A stretch of DNA of 64,000 nucleotides from JANMJD01 sp963847945 (GTDB taxonomy: Bacteria; Actinomycetota; Acidimicrobiia; Acidimicrobiales; Ilumatobacteraceae): assembly GCA_963847945.1 (NCBI GenBank), contig CAWKBX010000009.1:620001-684000 (forward strand), read 5' to 3'. Positions 26,952 through 35,009 of the stretch are shown one piece after another. Below the pieces are notes generated by a model. The model worked only from the letters and a program-made list of their open reading frames with translations, searched no databases and had not been told where the DNA came from. How positions within the stretch are numbered: the first letter of the stretch is position 1; each line of letters opens with the position of its first letter. A program made the translations under genes and the position numbers.

Positions 26952-28460
26952 TCAGCCGAGTGGGATGAGCTCGCCCGTCACCGGGATCTCAGGCGACAGC
27001 GGGTTGTTGGTGACGTACAGCTCGAAGGGGTGCGCCCCATCTGACTTCTGCCACTGGCCACCGACGAGCGAGGTCGGGCTGACATTCTTCGGGACGCCAC
27101 CCGCGCCGTAGGCCACCGGGCCGACGATCGTGTCGAGCTTGGTCGCCGCCGCGGCATCGGCGATGGCCTGCTTGTCGGTCGAACCGGCGCGCGAGACGAC
27201 ATCGAGGGCAACTTCGAACAGGGCGTGAACGAAGCCGACGAACTGGGTCCACTGCTTGCCACCCTTCTCGTACTCGGCCGAGAGGTCCTTGGCCGACATG
27301 CCGGTCAGCGAGCTGGAGAACGGATGATCAGGGGTCCACCAAATCTCGGTGCAGATGCCGTTGCCGATGTCGCCGAGCGCCTCGACGGCGGCCGGGAACA
27401 ACAGGGCCTTGGCGACGGTGACCATCTTCGGGTTGAAGCCCTTTTGCTTGGCGGCCGTCCAGAAGTTGGCGAAGTCGGGCGGAATCGGAATGCCGACGAC
27501 GATCTCGACCTCTTCGTCGATGAACTTCGAGATGATCGAGTCGAAGCTGTTCGACAAGGTCTCGTAGCGACCCGGGTCGACCATCGTGTAGCCACCGGCG
27601 GCCGCACCAGCCGGGAAGCCGGTCTTGGCGTCCGACAGGGCATTGCCGTCGGGATCATTCGGGGCGAACAGGCCGACCTTCTTGTTGCTCTCGATCGAGT
27701 CCCACAGGTTGACGAAGTTGCCGATGAGCTGCTCAGCACCCCAGAAGAAGTGGTACGTCCAGTCGAAACCGACGGCCGGATCGCCGCCGCGGCCGAAGAA
27801 GTACGGCTGCCACGGAGCAAGGGTCGACAGACACGGGACGCCGTTGGCCTCGCACTGATCGGCAACCGGGTTGATCATCTCGGGGGTGGCGATGGCGAGC
27901 ATCATGTCGACCTCGTCGTCGATGATCAGCTCACCGGCGCGCGACGCTGCGGTATCGGACGACGACTCGGTGTCCTTGACGATGATCTCGATCGTGTATG
28001 ACTTGTCGCCGAGCATGATGCCGTCTTTGATCAGCTCGTTGACGCCGGCGAGGATGAACTCGTTGGCCTCACCGAAACCGGCGAGCGGTCCGGTAAGCGG
28101 GGCGGTGAAGCCGATCTTCAGCGTGCCATCGCCGCCCCCGCCGCCGAACTTGGCGGAATTGGCCCCGCCGACGGCGGGAGGAGCGGTGGGCTCGGTGGCG
28201 GCGGTCTCAGCCTCGGTCGCCGCCGTCTCAGCCTCGGTGGCGGCCGTCTCGGCCTCGGTGACCACGGCTTCAGGCTCGGCTGCGGGGGCGGCGGTCTCGG
28301 CCGGCACTGCGGCCTTCGTGGCGCTGCTGCCACAGGCGGCCAGCACGGCGGCCGCCGCGGCTGAGCCGAAGGCACCCATCATCAGCTGGCGGCGGGACAG
28401 GATGCGCCGCAGCATCGGGTCGGGTGCCGACGCCGGTGCGAGGTCGTCATTGGTGGTCAT
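26952..28460 (-). CDS. ABC transporter substrate-binding lipoprotein (LivK-type)
   Basis: The 502-aa precursor has a twin-arginine-like start (RRILSRRQLMMGAFGS) and a lipobox (VLAAC), so it is probably a Tat-exported, lipid-anchored receptor. A low-complexity linker with three copies of AETAATE-type repeats follows. The binding domain (TLKIGFTAPLTGPLAGFGE, then IEIIVKDTESSSDTA) is a type I periplasmic-binding fold. It is the first gene of the transporter operon and sits 67 bp downstream of the 38-bp element shared with the hydroquinone operon, which suggests import of an aromatic or related compound. Confidence 0.9.
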   Translation of the reverse strand: MTTNDDLAPASAPDPMLRRILSRRQLMMGAFGSAAAAAVLAACGSSATKAAVPAETAAPAAEPEAVVTEAETAATEAETAATEAETAATEPTAPPAVGGANSAKFGGGGGDGTLKIGFTAPLTGPLAGFGEANEFILAGVNELIKDGIMLGDKSYTIEIIVKDTESSSDTAASRAGELIIDDEVDMMLAIATPEMINPVADQCEANGVPCLSTLAPWQPYFFGRGGDPAVGFDWTYHFFWGAEQLIGNFVNLWDSIESNKKVGLFAPNDPDGNALSDAKTGFPAGAAAGGYTMVDPGRYETLSNSFDSIISKFIDEEVEIVVGIPIPPDFANFWTAAKQKGFNPKMVTVAKALLFPAAVEALGDIGNGICTEIWWTPDHPFSSSLTGMSAKDLSAEYEKGGKQWTQFVGFVHALFEVALDVVSRAGSTDKQAIADAAAATKLDTIVGPVAYGAGGVPKNVSPTSLVGGQWQKSDGAHPFELYVTNNPLSPEIPVTGELIPLG

Positions 28461-28526
28461 ATCAGTTTCTCCCCTTGGTGTTTTTTGGAGTTCCGAAGCC
28501 TGGACTCACAACGCCGCCGATCAATT

Positions 28527-28567
28527 GTTCGCGATGCGAACATTTGTGCGGTATGAGAACATTCTCA
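28527..28567 (-). promoter_or_regulatory. Shared operator element upstream of the transporter operon
   Basis: Two perfect palindromes lie side by side: GTTCGC-3-GCGAAC (28527-28541) and TGAGAA-2-TTCTCA (28554-28567). The 38 bases at 28527-28564 match 41968-42005, in front of the hydroquinone dioxygenase operon, at 34 positions and with the same orientation relative to the downstream minus-strand operon. This is good evidence for one regulator acting at both places. Confidence 0.8.
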
Positions 28568-28602
28568 TGGGACGGGCTATCAAGTGTCAAGTGCCGACGC
28601 GT

Positions 28603-29448
28603 TCACTGAGCGACGCACGGATTGTCGATGACCCCGATGCCGTCGATCTCGATCCGCACCCGTGACCCCGGCTTCAGGCAGCCCGGGGGGTTCATCACGA
28701 AACCGACGCCCGCCGGGGTGCCGGTGGCGATGATCGTGCCCGGGAGCAGAGTGAACGCCGTCGACAGGTGGGCGATGATCTCGTAGCAGTTGGTCAGCAT
28801 CAGCGCCGTCGAGGCGTCCTGGCGCAACTCGTCGTCGACCCACGTGCGAATCCGCAGATTGTGCGGGTCGGCGATCTCGTCGGCAGTGACGAACCACGGG
28901 CCGATCGGGCCGTGGGTGTCCCACGACTTGCCCATCGTCATCGTCGGTGTCGCCCGCTGCCAGTCGCGTACCGAGACGTCGTTGACCACCAGGTAGCCGG
29001 CGATCACGTCCTTGGCCGACTCGACCGACACGTTGCGGCACTTCGGGCCGATGACGACCCCCAACTCACCCTCGTAGTCGACCATCGTCGGCGCCACGGT
29101 CGGAATCTCGATCGGATCGAACGGGCCGGTCACACAGGTGATCTGCTTGTTGAAGACCACCGGCACCGTCGGCTTGTTCATCCCCGACTCCTCGACGTGG
29201 GCCGCGTAGTTCAGCCCGATGGCCAAGAAGTTCGGCGGCTGGGCGATCGGCGCCATCAGCTGTACATCGGCGAGTGCCAGACGTGGCGCATCGACCGCGG
29301 CCGCTCGCACCGCCTCGATCCCGTCGTTGGCGATCACGGTGCCGACGTCAGTCGGAATCTCGGCGTTGCCGCCGAGGTCGGCGATCTCGTCACCCTCGAC
29401 GACTCCGAGGCGTACCTGGCCGTTGTGGCTGAACTTGGCGATTTTCAC
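28603..29448 (-). CDS. Fumarylacetoacetate hydrolase family protein
   Basis: The 281-aa product has the FAH fold: FLAIGLNYAAHVEESG, VDYEGELGVVIGP with the metal-binding Glu residues, VVNDVSVRDWQRATPTM, KSWDTHGPIGPW, and IATGTPAGVGF. Members hydrolyse or hydrate ring-fission products, such as acylpyruvates and 2-hydroxymuconate-type acids. It overlaps the upstream extradiol dioxygenase gene by 4 bp, which fits hydrolysis of that enzyme's product. Confidence 0.9.
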   Translation of the reverse strand: MKIAKFSHNGQVRLGVVEGDEIADLGGNAEIPTDVGTVIANDGIEAVRAAAVDAPRLALADVQLMAPIAQPPNFLAIGLNYAAHVEESGMNKPTVPVVFNKQITCVTGPFDPIEIPTVAPTMVDYEGELGVVIGPKCRNVSVESAKDVIAGYLVVNDVSVRDWQRATPTMTMGKSWDTHGPIGPWFVTADEIADPHNLRIRTWVDDELRQDASTALMLTNCYEIIAHLSTAFTLLPGTIIATGTPAGVGFVMNPPGCLKPGSRVRIEIDGIGVIDNPCVAQ

Positions 29449-30383
29449 GAGTTGTCCTTTTGGGCGGTCGATGCGGCGTAGGCCGCGGAGAGTTCTTCGA
29501 TGTCAGGAGGCATGACGAAGTCGGGCGGCACGGGCGGACCCCACGAGTACAGCGACTTATCGGGTTCCCACGTGCCGGTGGTCCACTCGGCATCGTCGAT
29601 CTGGTCGAGGTCGGCGAAGTATTCGGCCATGTGACCGGCCGGGTCGCGGAAATACCAGAAGTAGTTCGAGCCGAGGAAGTGTCGACCGAGACCCCAGGCG
29701 TTGCGCGTCGGATCGACGGCGAGGAGTTTGTGGGCCCCGTGGCCGATCGCGTCGGTGTCATCGACCTGCCAGGAGGAGTGGTGGAAGAACGGCACCGGGG
29801 CGTTGATGAGGCCGATGTTGTGATGATCGGTCGAACAGCGGTTGAACGAGATCAACCCGGGCACGACATCACTGGTGCGGAACCCGAGCACGTCGTTGAG
29901 AAACGACTGCGAGGTGGGCAGGTCGGGCGTCGTATACAGCGCATGGCCCAATCGGCGCGGCGTCGCCCCGTCGCGGGCGAAGATGCCCGGAGCCCGCAGC
30001 GAGCCGCGGGCGCGGATGCCCGGGGCGTTGATCGGCTCGATCGTGACCGGGGTCTGGACAATGCGGTCGCGCACCGTCACACGCACGCTGATGCCGACCA
30101 CCGGCTCGACCATCACCAGATCGCCACCCTCGTCGCGCGTGCCGATGCCGTGCTTGGCCGCCGCGCCGCGGATGCGGTCGATGTCGTCGCGGTCGTCGGC
30201 CGCGCAGGCGTACTCGACGAGGGCGCGCACCGGTCGGTGGACGAGTGACAGCTGCTCGCCACCGGCCGATGAGGCGAACCGACCGTTGCCGGTCGGTGTG
30301 AGACCGAAGTCGTCGTAGAACGTCGATGCGGCTTCCACATCGGGGACGCCGAGGGTCAGATGAGCGAGTCCGTGCAGGGCCAT
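29445..30383 (-). CDS. Extradiol-type ring-cleavage dioxygenase (VOC fold)
   Basis: The 312-aa protein has two VOC modules, with the C-terminal one carrying likely iron ligands: His in RRLGHALYTT, His in DHHNIGLIN, and Glu in HMAEYFAD. This arrangement matches type I extradiol dioxygenases such as BphC and HsaC, which open catecholic rings next to the hydroxyls. It lies 10 bp downstream of the flavin monooxygenase gene and overlaps the FAH gene, giving a hydroxylate, cleave, hydrolyse order. Confidence 0.87.
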   Translation of the reverse strand: MALHGLAHLTLGVPDVEAASTFYDDFGLTPTGNGRFASSAGGEQLSLVHRPVRALVEYACAADDRDDIDRIRGAAAKHGIGTRDEGGDLVMVEPVVGISVRVTVRDRIVQTPVTIEPINAPGIRARGSLRAPGIFARDGATPRRLGHALYTTPDLPTSQSFLNDVLGFRTSDVVPGLISFNRCSTDHHNIGLINAPVPFFHHSSWQVDDTDAIGHGAHKLLAVDPTRNAWGLGRHFLGSNYFWYFRDPAGHMAEYFADLDQIDDAEWTTGTWEPDKSLYSWGPPVPPDFVMPPDIEELSAAYAASTAQKDNS

Positions 30384-30393
30384 GGTCGCGTCC

Positions 30394-31578
30394 TCAGATC
30401 AGCGGGGAGTTGGGTTCGAGGCCGAGCAGCACCCGGCCGTACAGCTCCTGGTTCATCTCCAGGTTCAACAGGCCGTGTTGGTTGATCGCCCGCAAGTCGG
30501 CAACGGCCCTGGTCAACGGACTGGAGGTGCGAATTCCCGAGGCGCCCGATGCCTTGAACAGCACCTCGACCCCTTCCAGGCAGCGGCGCACGCCCTGCGC
30601 GCAATCAAGTCGCATCCGAGCCCTGGTCAGGAACGGCAACTCAGTGCCAGCCTTGGCGGCGGCGTCGATCTCGTCCGCACAGCGGTACAGAATCAGCTCG
30701 CCCTCATGGATCAGCATTGCCGCGTCGGCGGCCATCCGGTGGGTGTTCGGGTGGCTGTACTGATCGTCACGGGTGTAGGCAACGGTCTTGCCCTTGACCA
30801 GTGCCGGGAACTCGGCCAGCGCCTGGCGGGCGATGCCGATCGCCCCACCGGTGAGCGCTATGGCCAGTACCGGAACCGGGGCGCAGCGCTGGTTCCATCC
30901 CTCCTGTCCAGCCGTGCCCGGGGCGACGCCCATGATCACCGAGGGCAGCGACAGGAAGCGGTGAGCCGGGACCGCCAAATCGGTGACCTTCGATGTACAC
31001 GAACCGGTTCCGGTCAGGCCGACGGTGTGCCAGTCGTCCATGATCGTGACTTCGGCCGTAGGGACGAGGAAGTCACCCTCGTCGACGACGTTGCCGTCTT
31101 TCGTCACGACGCCGCCGAGCAGTAGCCAGTCGGAGTTCTCACAGCCCGAGGTGAACGGCCATACCCCGGTCAGCGAGTAGCCATCGGCGGTTTTGGTGGC
31201 CACACCTCGCGGGCCGATGACGGCCGAAATCATTGCGTCGGGGTTGGAGCGATACGAGTCGATCTGCGCCTGCTCAGGGAAATGCGACATCAGCCACGAG
31301 TGAGCATGGACCACCCCCATCACCCACGCCGTTGCCCCGCAGCCCTCGCCAAGCGCCGAGATGACGTCGAGGTGCTCGCGGATGCCGAGCCCGTAGCCAC
31401 CGTTGAGCGTGCTCTGAAGGGCCTTCATCGACCCGGCGGCCCGCAGGTCGGCGATGGTTTCGCGCGGTAGGCGGCGGTCGGCTGCGGTCTGCGCCGCCCG
31501 GTCGCGCAATGTGGGGATCAGCGCCCGAGTTCGGGCGACCACATCGGCGGCCAGGTCTGCATCAACGGTCACGGACAT
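30394..31578 (-). CDS. Acyl-CoA dehydrogenase-fold flavin monooxygenase (HsaA/HpaB-like)
   Basis: The 394-aa protein has the acyl-CoA dehydrogenase fold but matches two-component aromatic hydroxylases: LRAAGSMKALQ, GYGLGIREHLDVISALGEGCG, AVIGPRGVATKTADGYSLTG and WPFTSGCENSDW. The catalytic Glu of true acyl-CoA dehydrogenases is not in evidence. Such enzymes use reduced flavin from a separate reductase to hydroxylate phenols; no reductase gene is nearby. It is the first gene of the 28603-31578 operon, with GAGGTG upstream of the ATG, and is divergent from the TetR gene. Confidence 0.85.
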   Translation of the reverse strand: MSVTVDADLAADVVARTRALIPTLRDRAAQTAADRRLPRETIADLRAAGSMKALQSTLNGGYGLGIREHLDVISALGEGCGATAWVMGVVHAHSWLMSHFPEQAQIDSYRSNPDAMISAVIGPRGVATKTADGYSLTGVWPFTSGCENSDWLLLGGVVTKDGNVVDEGDFLVPTAEVTIMDDWHTVGLTGTGSCTSKVTDLAVPAHRFLSLPSVIMGVAPGTAGQEGWNQRCAPVPVLAIALTGGAIGIARQALAEFPALVKGKTVAYTRDDQYSHPNTHRMAADAAMLIHEGELILYRCADEIDAAAKAGTELPFLTRARMRLDCAQGVRRCLEGVEVLFKASGASGIRTSSPLTRAVADLRAINQHGLLNLEMNQELYGRVLLGLEPNSPLI

Positions 31579-31641
31579 GTGTACACACCTCGATCATCCA
31601 CAGGGACTCGGCCCGATACAGACCGCCCCAAAGCGTAAAAG

Positions 31642-31654
31642 TGATGATTCATCA
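31642..31654. promoter_or_regulatory. Palindromic operator in the divergent monooxygenase/TetR region
   Basis: TGATGA-T-TCATCA is a perfect 6+1+6 inverted repeat lying between the divergent starts of the monooxygenase operon and the TetR gene. TetR proteins commonly bind such sites between their own gene and the regulated operon. The short length and lack of a second copy nearby keep the confidence moderate. Confidence 0.5.
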
Positions 31655-31732
31655 TTTCTGATATCTTGTCAAGAAGAACTTCGACGAGTACGTTGCTCCG
31701 CCGTGGGGACGATCGCCGGTGTAGCCAGTCCG

Positions 31733-32419
31733 ATGCCGCCGAAGCCGACTCGTACCGAGCTGCGCCAGCGCCAGACGCGCATCCGACTGCGCGCCGTCGC
31801 TCACGAGCTGATGGCGGCCAACGGGGTCGACGCGACCACCATCCAGCAGATTGCCGATGCCGCTAATATCGGGTTTGGCACGTTCTACAACTACTTCGCC
31901 ACCAAGGACGCGTTGGCCGTCGAGGTGCTCGACTGCGTGATCCACAACCTCGGCGAGCGCAACGACCTCGCCACTCGCCAACTCGGCGAGACCGATCCAG
32001 TGCGAATCGTCGCCAATTCGGTGCGGTTCGTGATGCGTGAGATGACGACACATCCGATGTGGCGGTGGTGGTTGGCGCGCCTCGATCTGCTCGTCGACCG
32101 GATGCGCATCGGGTTCGGCCCGTTCGGCTTGCGCGACATCGACGTGGCCGTCGGTTCGGGCCAATACCACGTCATCGACGACGACCGAGCGCTCGCCTGG
32201 AGCCACCTCGTGTGGCTGATGGCCGCCGCGGGCCGCGACATCACCGATGGTCACGTCGGGGCGGAATGCGAGAGCGCATACGCCGAGGCAATCCTGCGGG
32301 TGATGGGCGTCGACCACGCATCGGCGAAAGCGGCAACCTCGACCGTGCTCCCGGCATCGCCGGTGTTGGTGATCGACTTCGCCTTCGAGGTGCCCCTGAT
32401 GGTCGTCGACGAGCGCTGA
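31733..32419 (+). CDS. TetR family transcriptional regulator
   Basis: The 228-aa protein has an N-terminal TetR DNA-binding domain: RLRAVAHELMAANGVDATTIQQIADAANIGFGTFYNYFATKDALAVEVLD. The remainder is the ligand-binding helical domain with no recognised specificity. ATG 31733 is conservative; an in-frame GTG at 31703 is possible, and neither has a good Shine-Dalgarno. It is divergent from the monooxygenase operon and upstream of a second monooxygenase/VOC gene pair on its own strand, so it probably controls one or both. Confidence 0.88.
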   Translation: MPPKPTRTELRQRQTRIRLRAVAHELMAANGVDATTIQQIADAANIGFGTFYNYFATKDALAVEVLDCVIHNLGERNDLATRQLGETDPVRIVANSVRFVMREMTTHPMWRWWLARLDLLVDRMRIGFGPFGLRDIDVAVGSGQYHVIDDDRALAWSHLVWLMAAAGRDITDGHVGAECESAYAEAILRVMGVDHASAKAATSTVLPASPVLVIDFAFEVPLMVVDER

Positions 32420-32463
32420 GCTATAGTCCGGGCCTTGGGGGCAGATGGGACTGGGGAGTCCAC

Positions 32464-32514
32464 ATCACGGGTGCTTCGGTATCACGGCTACTCCGATATC
32501 ACGGTTACTTCGAT
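32464..32514 (+). repeat. Three tandem 17-bp repeats before a monooxygenase gene
   Basis: Three adjacent imperfect copies of 17 bp share the frame ATCACGG-N-T/G-R-CTYCG: 32464-32480, 32481-32497 and 32498-32514. They end 19 bp before the ATG at 32534 and lie over the expected promoter or leader. A 17-bp period places successive copies on alternating faces of the helix. They could be protein-binding sites or a variable leader element. Confidence 0.7.
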
Positions 32515-32533
32515 CCTTTGAAGGGACTCCGCC

Positions 32534-33710
32534 ATGGCTCAGACCGCCGATGGATTGCTTGAGCGCATCGCCGCCATTCGCCCGACGCTGGAGCGCAATG
32601 CCGCTCAGACCGAGTCGGACCGGCGCGTCGTCGAGGAGAACATCACTGCGCTGCGCGACGCCGGCGCGTTCAAGGTGATGGTGCCCAAGCGGTACGGCGG
32701 CTACGAGTCGAACATTCGCACCAAGCTCGAGGTGTCCCGCGCCGTCGCTATGGGCTGCGGATCGACCGGCTGGGTGACGGCGTTGATGAACGTCTGCTCG
32801 TACTTCACCGGGTGCGCCAGCGAGCAGGCCCAAGACGATGTGTGGGGCTCCAACCCCGACGCCCGGGTGGCCGGCGTGCTCACCCCGAGCGCCACCTCCC
32901 GCAAGGTCGACGGCGGCTACATCGTCAGCGGCTCGTGGAACTGGGCCAGTGGTTCGGCGCATGCCGATTGGTCGTACATCGGGATTCCGGTCGTCGACGA
33001 CAACGGCGAGTTCCTCTATCCGGCCACCGCGTTGATCCCGTCGTCCGACACGACCATCGAGGACACCTGGTTCACCGCGGGGATGCGCGGCACCGCCAGC
33101 AATACGGTGCACGCCCACGAGGTGTTCGTTCCTGAGCACCGACTCAGTCCGGTGCCCGGCCTGCTGACTCACAACTACCTCACGCCGTTCAAGGACGAGG
33201 TGTTGTATCGCTGGCGCGTTCGTCCCGGTGGCGGCGCTGGTGTTGGCCGGGCCGCAGCTGGGCCTAGCGCAGGCGGCGCTCGACTATGTGCTGCTCAAGG
33301 GCCATACCCGTGGCATCACCTACAGCGATTGGGACGTGCAGCGCGACTCGCCGACGTTCCAACTGGCCGTCTCGAAGGCGGCCACACTGGTCGACACCGC
33401 CCACCTGTTCGCCTACCGTGCCGCCGACGACATCGAAGCCGCCGCCCAAGCCGACCGCCCGATGGAATACGTGGAGCGGGCCCGGGTTCGCAACGACACC
33501 GGCGTCGCCATCGAGTCGGCCCGCGAGGCGATTCGCATCCTCTGCTCGGCCCACGGCGCGTCGTCGTTCGCCGATTCCAGCCCGATGCAGCGGTGGTGGC
33601 GCGACTCCGAGATCGCCAGCCGCCACGCCGTCGTCGTCCCCGAAACCAGCGCCCTGATCTACGGCCGGGCCCTGATGGGCTTCACCGAAGGCATCAGCTT
33701 TCTCGTCTAA
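32534..33710 (+). CDS. Acyl-CoA dehydrogenase-fold flavin monooxygenase, second copy (frameshifted in this sequence)
   Basis: About 391 aa when rejoined. The N-terminal part (LRDAGAFKVMVPKRYGGY, VSRAVAMGCGSTGWVTAL, SWNWASGSAHADW) and the C-terminal part (LVLAGPQLGLAQAALDYVL to FTEGISFLV) are in different frames, joined near 33207-33215, where removing one base restores continuity. It resembles the 30394-31578 gene and HsaA-like hydroxylases that take electrons from a flavin reductase. It starts with ATG 32534 after the triple repeat, and the VOC gene follows 26 bp downstream. Confidence 0.78.
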
Positions 33711-33736
33711 ATCCGCGTTTCATCCATGGAGGCTCC

Positions 33737-34326
33737 ATGACCACCGACCTTTCCCCCGTCCCCAACTTGATGTTCAGCCATATGGGTTTCGCGGTCAGCG
33801 ACATGCCCAAGATGGAGGATTTCTACGGTCGAGTCCTCGGGTTCACCGTCACCGATCGCGGCGAGGTGATGGGCATGGACCTGGTGTTCATGTCGCGTGA
33901 CCCAATGGACCACCACCAGATCATCTTGGTCTCCGGACGACCTGAGAACATCCCACCCAACCCGTTCACGCCCCAGTTCGGCAGCCTGATCAACCAGATC
34001 TCGTTCCGCGTCGGCAGCCTCTCGGGCTTGCGTGACCTTCTGGCAATCTTGGAGCGCGAGAACGTGCAAAGCATCCTGGTCGCCAACCATGGCATCGCCT
34101 GGAGCATCTACTGCCACGATCCTGATGGCAACAACCTCGAGCTGTTCGTCGACACCGACTGGTACTTCCCCCAGCCGTTCCTGGTCCCCCTCGACCTGTC
34201 ACAGACCGACGAGGATATCCACGCTCTCACCGAAAAATGTGCCGCGAGCAGGACGGATTCGAGCCGTACGCCGACTGGCGCAAGCGCTTCGCCGCCAAGA
34301 TGAACCGCTTCGTCCCGAACGTCTAA
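33737..34326 (+). CDS. VOC-fold (glyoxalase/extradiol dioxygenase-like) protein, frameshifted near the end
   Basis: A single VOC protein: MFSHMGFAVSDMPKMEDFYG, DHHQIILVSGRP, and NLELFVDTDW with His and Glu in metal-ligand positions. A Shine-Dalgarno (GGAGG) precedes ATG 33737. The expected C-terminus, CREQDGFEPYADWRKRF, is in another frame after the five-base A-run at about 34233-34237; six As would restore the frame and end at the stop 34324-34326. Proteins of this type are ring-cleavage dioxygenases or isomerases. It pairs with the upstream monooxygenase, mirroring the divergent operon. Confidence 0.75.
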
Positions 34327-34365
34327 GGTTCGACCCTCCGAGCTTCTTTCCTGGGCAGCCTGTAA

Positions 34366-34750
34366 TATGCCTGCTCCACTGCGTGGAACGAGTATTCCGG
34401 AGCTACGGGGCGCATCCCGTTCGCGACCTGGCTCAACGCCGTGTTCGCGCCGACCGCTGATGATCTCAAGCGACCAGTGGTCATCGCATTCGACGAGGTC
34501 GGGTACCTCGTCGAGACCGCACCCGAGTTCCCGTCGATTCTGCAGCGGTTCTTCGGGCCCGACGCCGATCGACAGGGCAACGTCGCGATGGCCCTGTGCG
34601 GTTCGGTGTTTGCCCAGATGACCAAGCGCTTTGTGGCGGGTCAACCACTGCGGGGCCGTCAGTCCAGAATCTGCGCGTCGATCCGTTCGACTACCGCACC
34701 GCGGCGGACTTCTGGGGTCTCGGCGGCAACTTCGACGCCGCCGAGCAGAC
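34366..34750 (+). pseudogene. Fragment of an AAA+/DUF234-type ATPase
   Basis: Two adjoining frames read IPFATWLNAVFAPTADDLKR, VVIAFDEVGYLVETAPEFPS, LCGSVFAQM and PLRGR, then RVDPFDYRTAADFWGL. This matches the middle of the archaeal-type AAA ATPases found in many bacteria (Walker B FDE, LCGS, the RPFDYRTAAxFW motif). The Walker A part, the start codon and the C-terminal domain are absent and one frameshift lies near 34655. It overlaps the end of the DUF4405 gene on the opposite strand, so this is a decayed remnant. Confidence 0.6.
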
Positions 34751-35009
34751 CGCCGGTCGTCTTGAGCACCCAGTCCCAATGCAGCGTCAGATGAGCGATC
34801 AAGGCCACCGCGAACCCGATGCCGATCCATTCATGGATCGACAGCCCGGTGAACCGGAACGCATAGTCGAGGGTGAAGGCGAGCAGCAGGACTAGGTCGA
34901 GCCAGAAATCGAGCCGCGTGAGCCCCGGTACCCGAGCCCGGAGACGGCTGGTCGTGTTTGCGGCCGCTGCGGCGACCACGTCGAGTGCTTCGACGTCGAG
35001 TTCGGTCAC
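34659..35009 (-). CDS. DUF4405-like small membrane protein
   Basis: This 116-aa product has two hydrophobic segments, LDFWLDLVLLLAFTLDYAF and WIGIGFAVALIAHLTLHWDW, with the conserved His residues in HEW and AHLTLHW that in this family suggest haem binding in a cytochrome-like bundle. The start is GTG 35009, overlapping the thiolase stop (GTGA). Its place at the end of the hydroquinone operon may be incidental. Confidence 0.65.
   Translation of the reverse strand: MTELDVEALDVVAAAAANTTSRLRARVPGLTRLDFWLDLVLLLAFTLDYAFRFTGLSIHEWIGIGFAVALIAHLTLHWDWVLKTTGGLLGGVEVAAETPEVRRGAVVERIDAQILD

Noticed and set aside
32464..32514. Triple repeat as a CRISPR or attachment site.
   Set aside because: There are no spacers, units are only 17 bp, and no integrase or tRNA gene is nearby.
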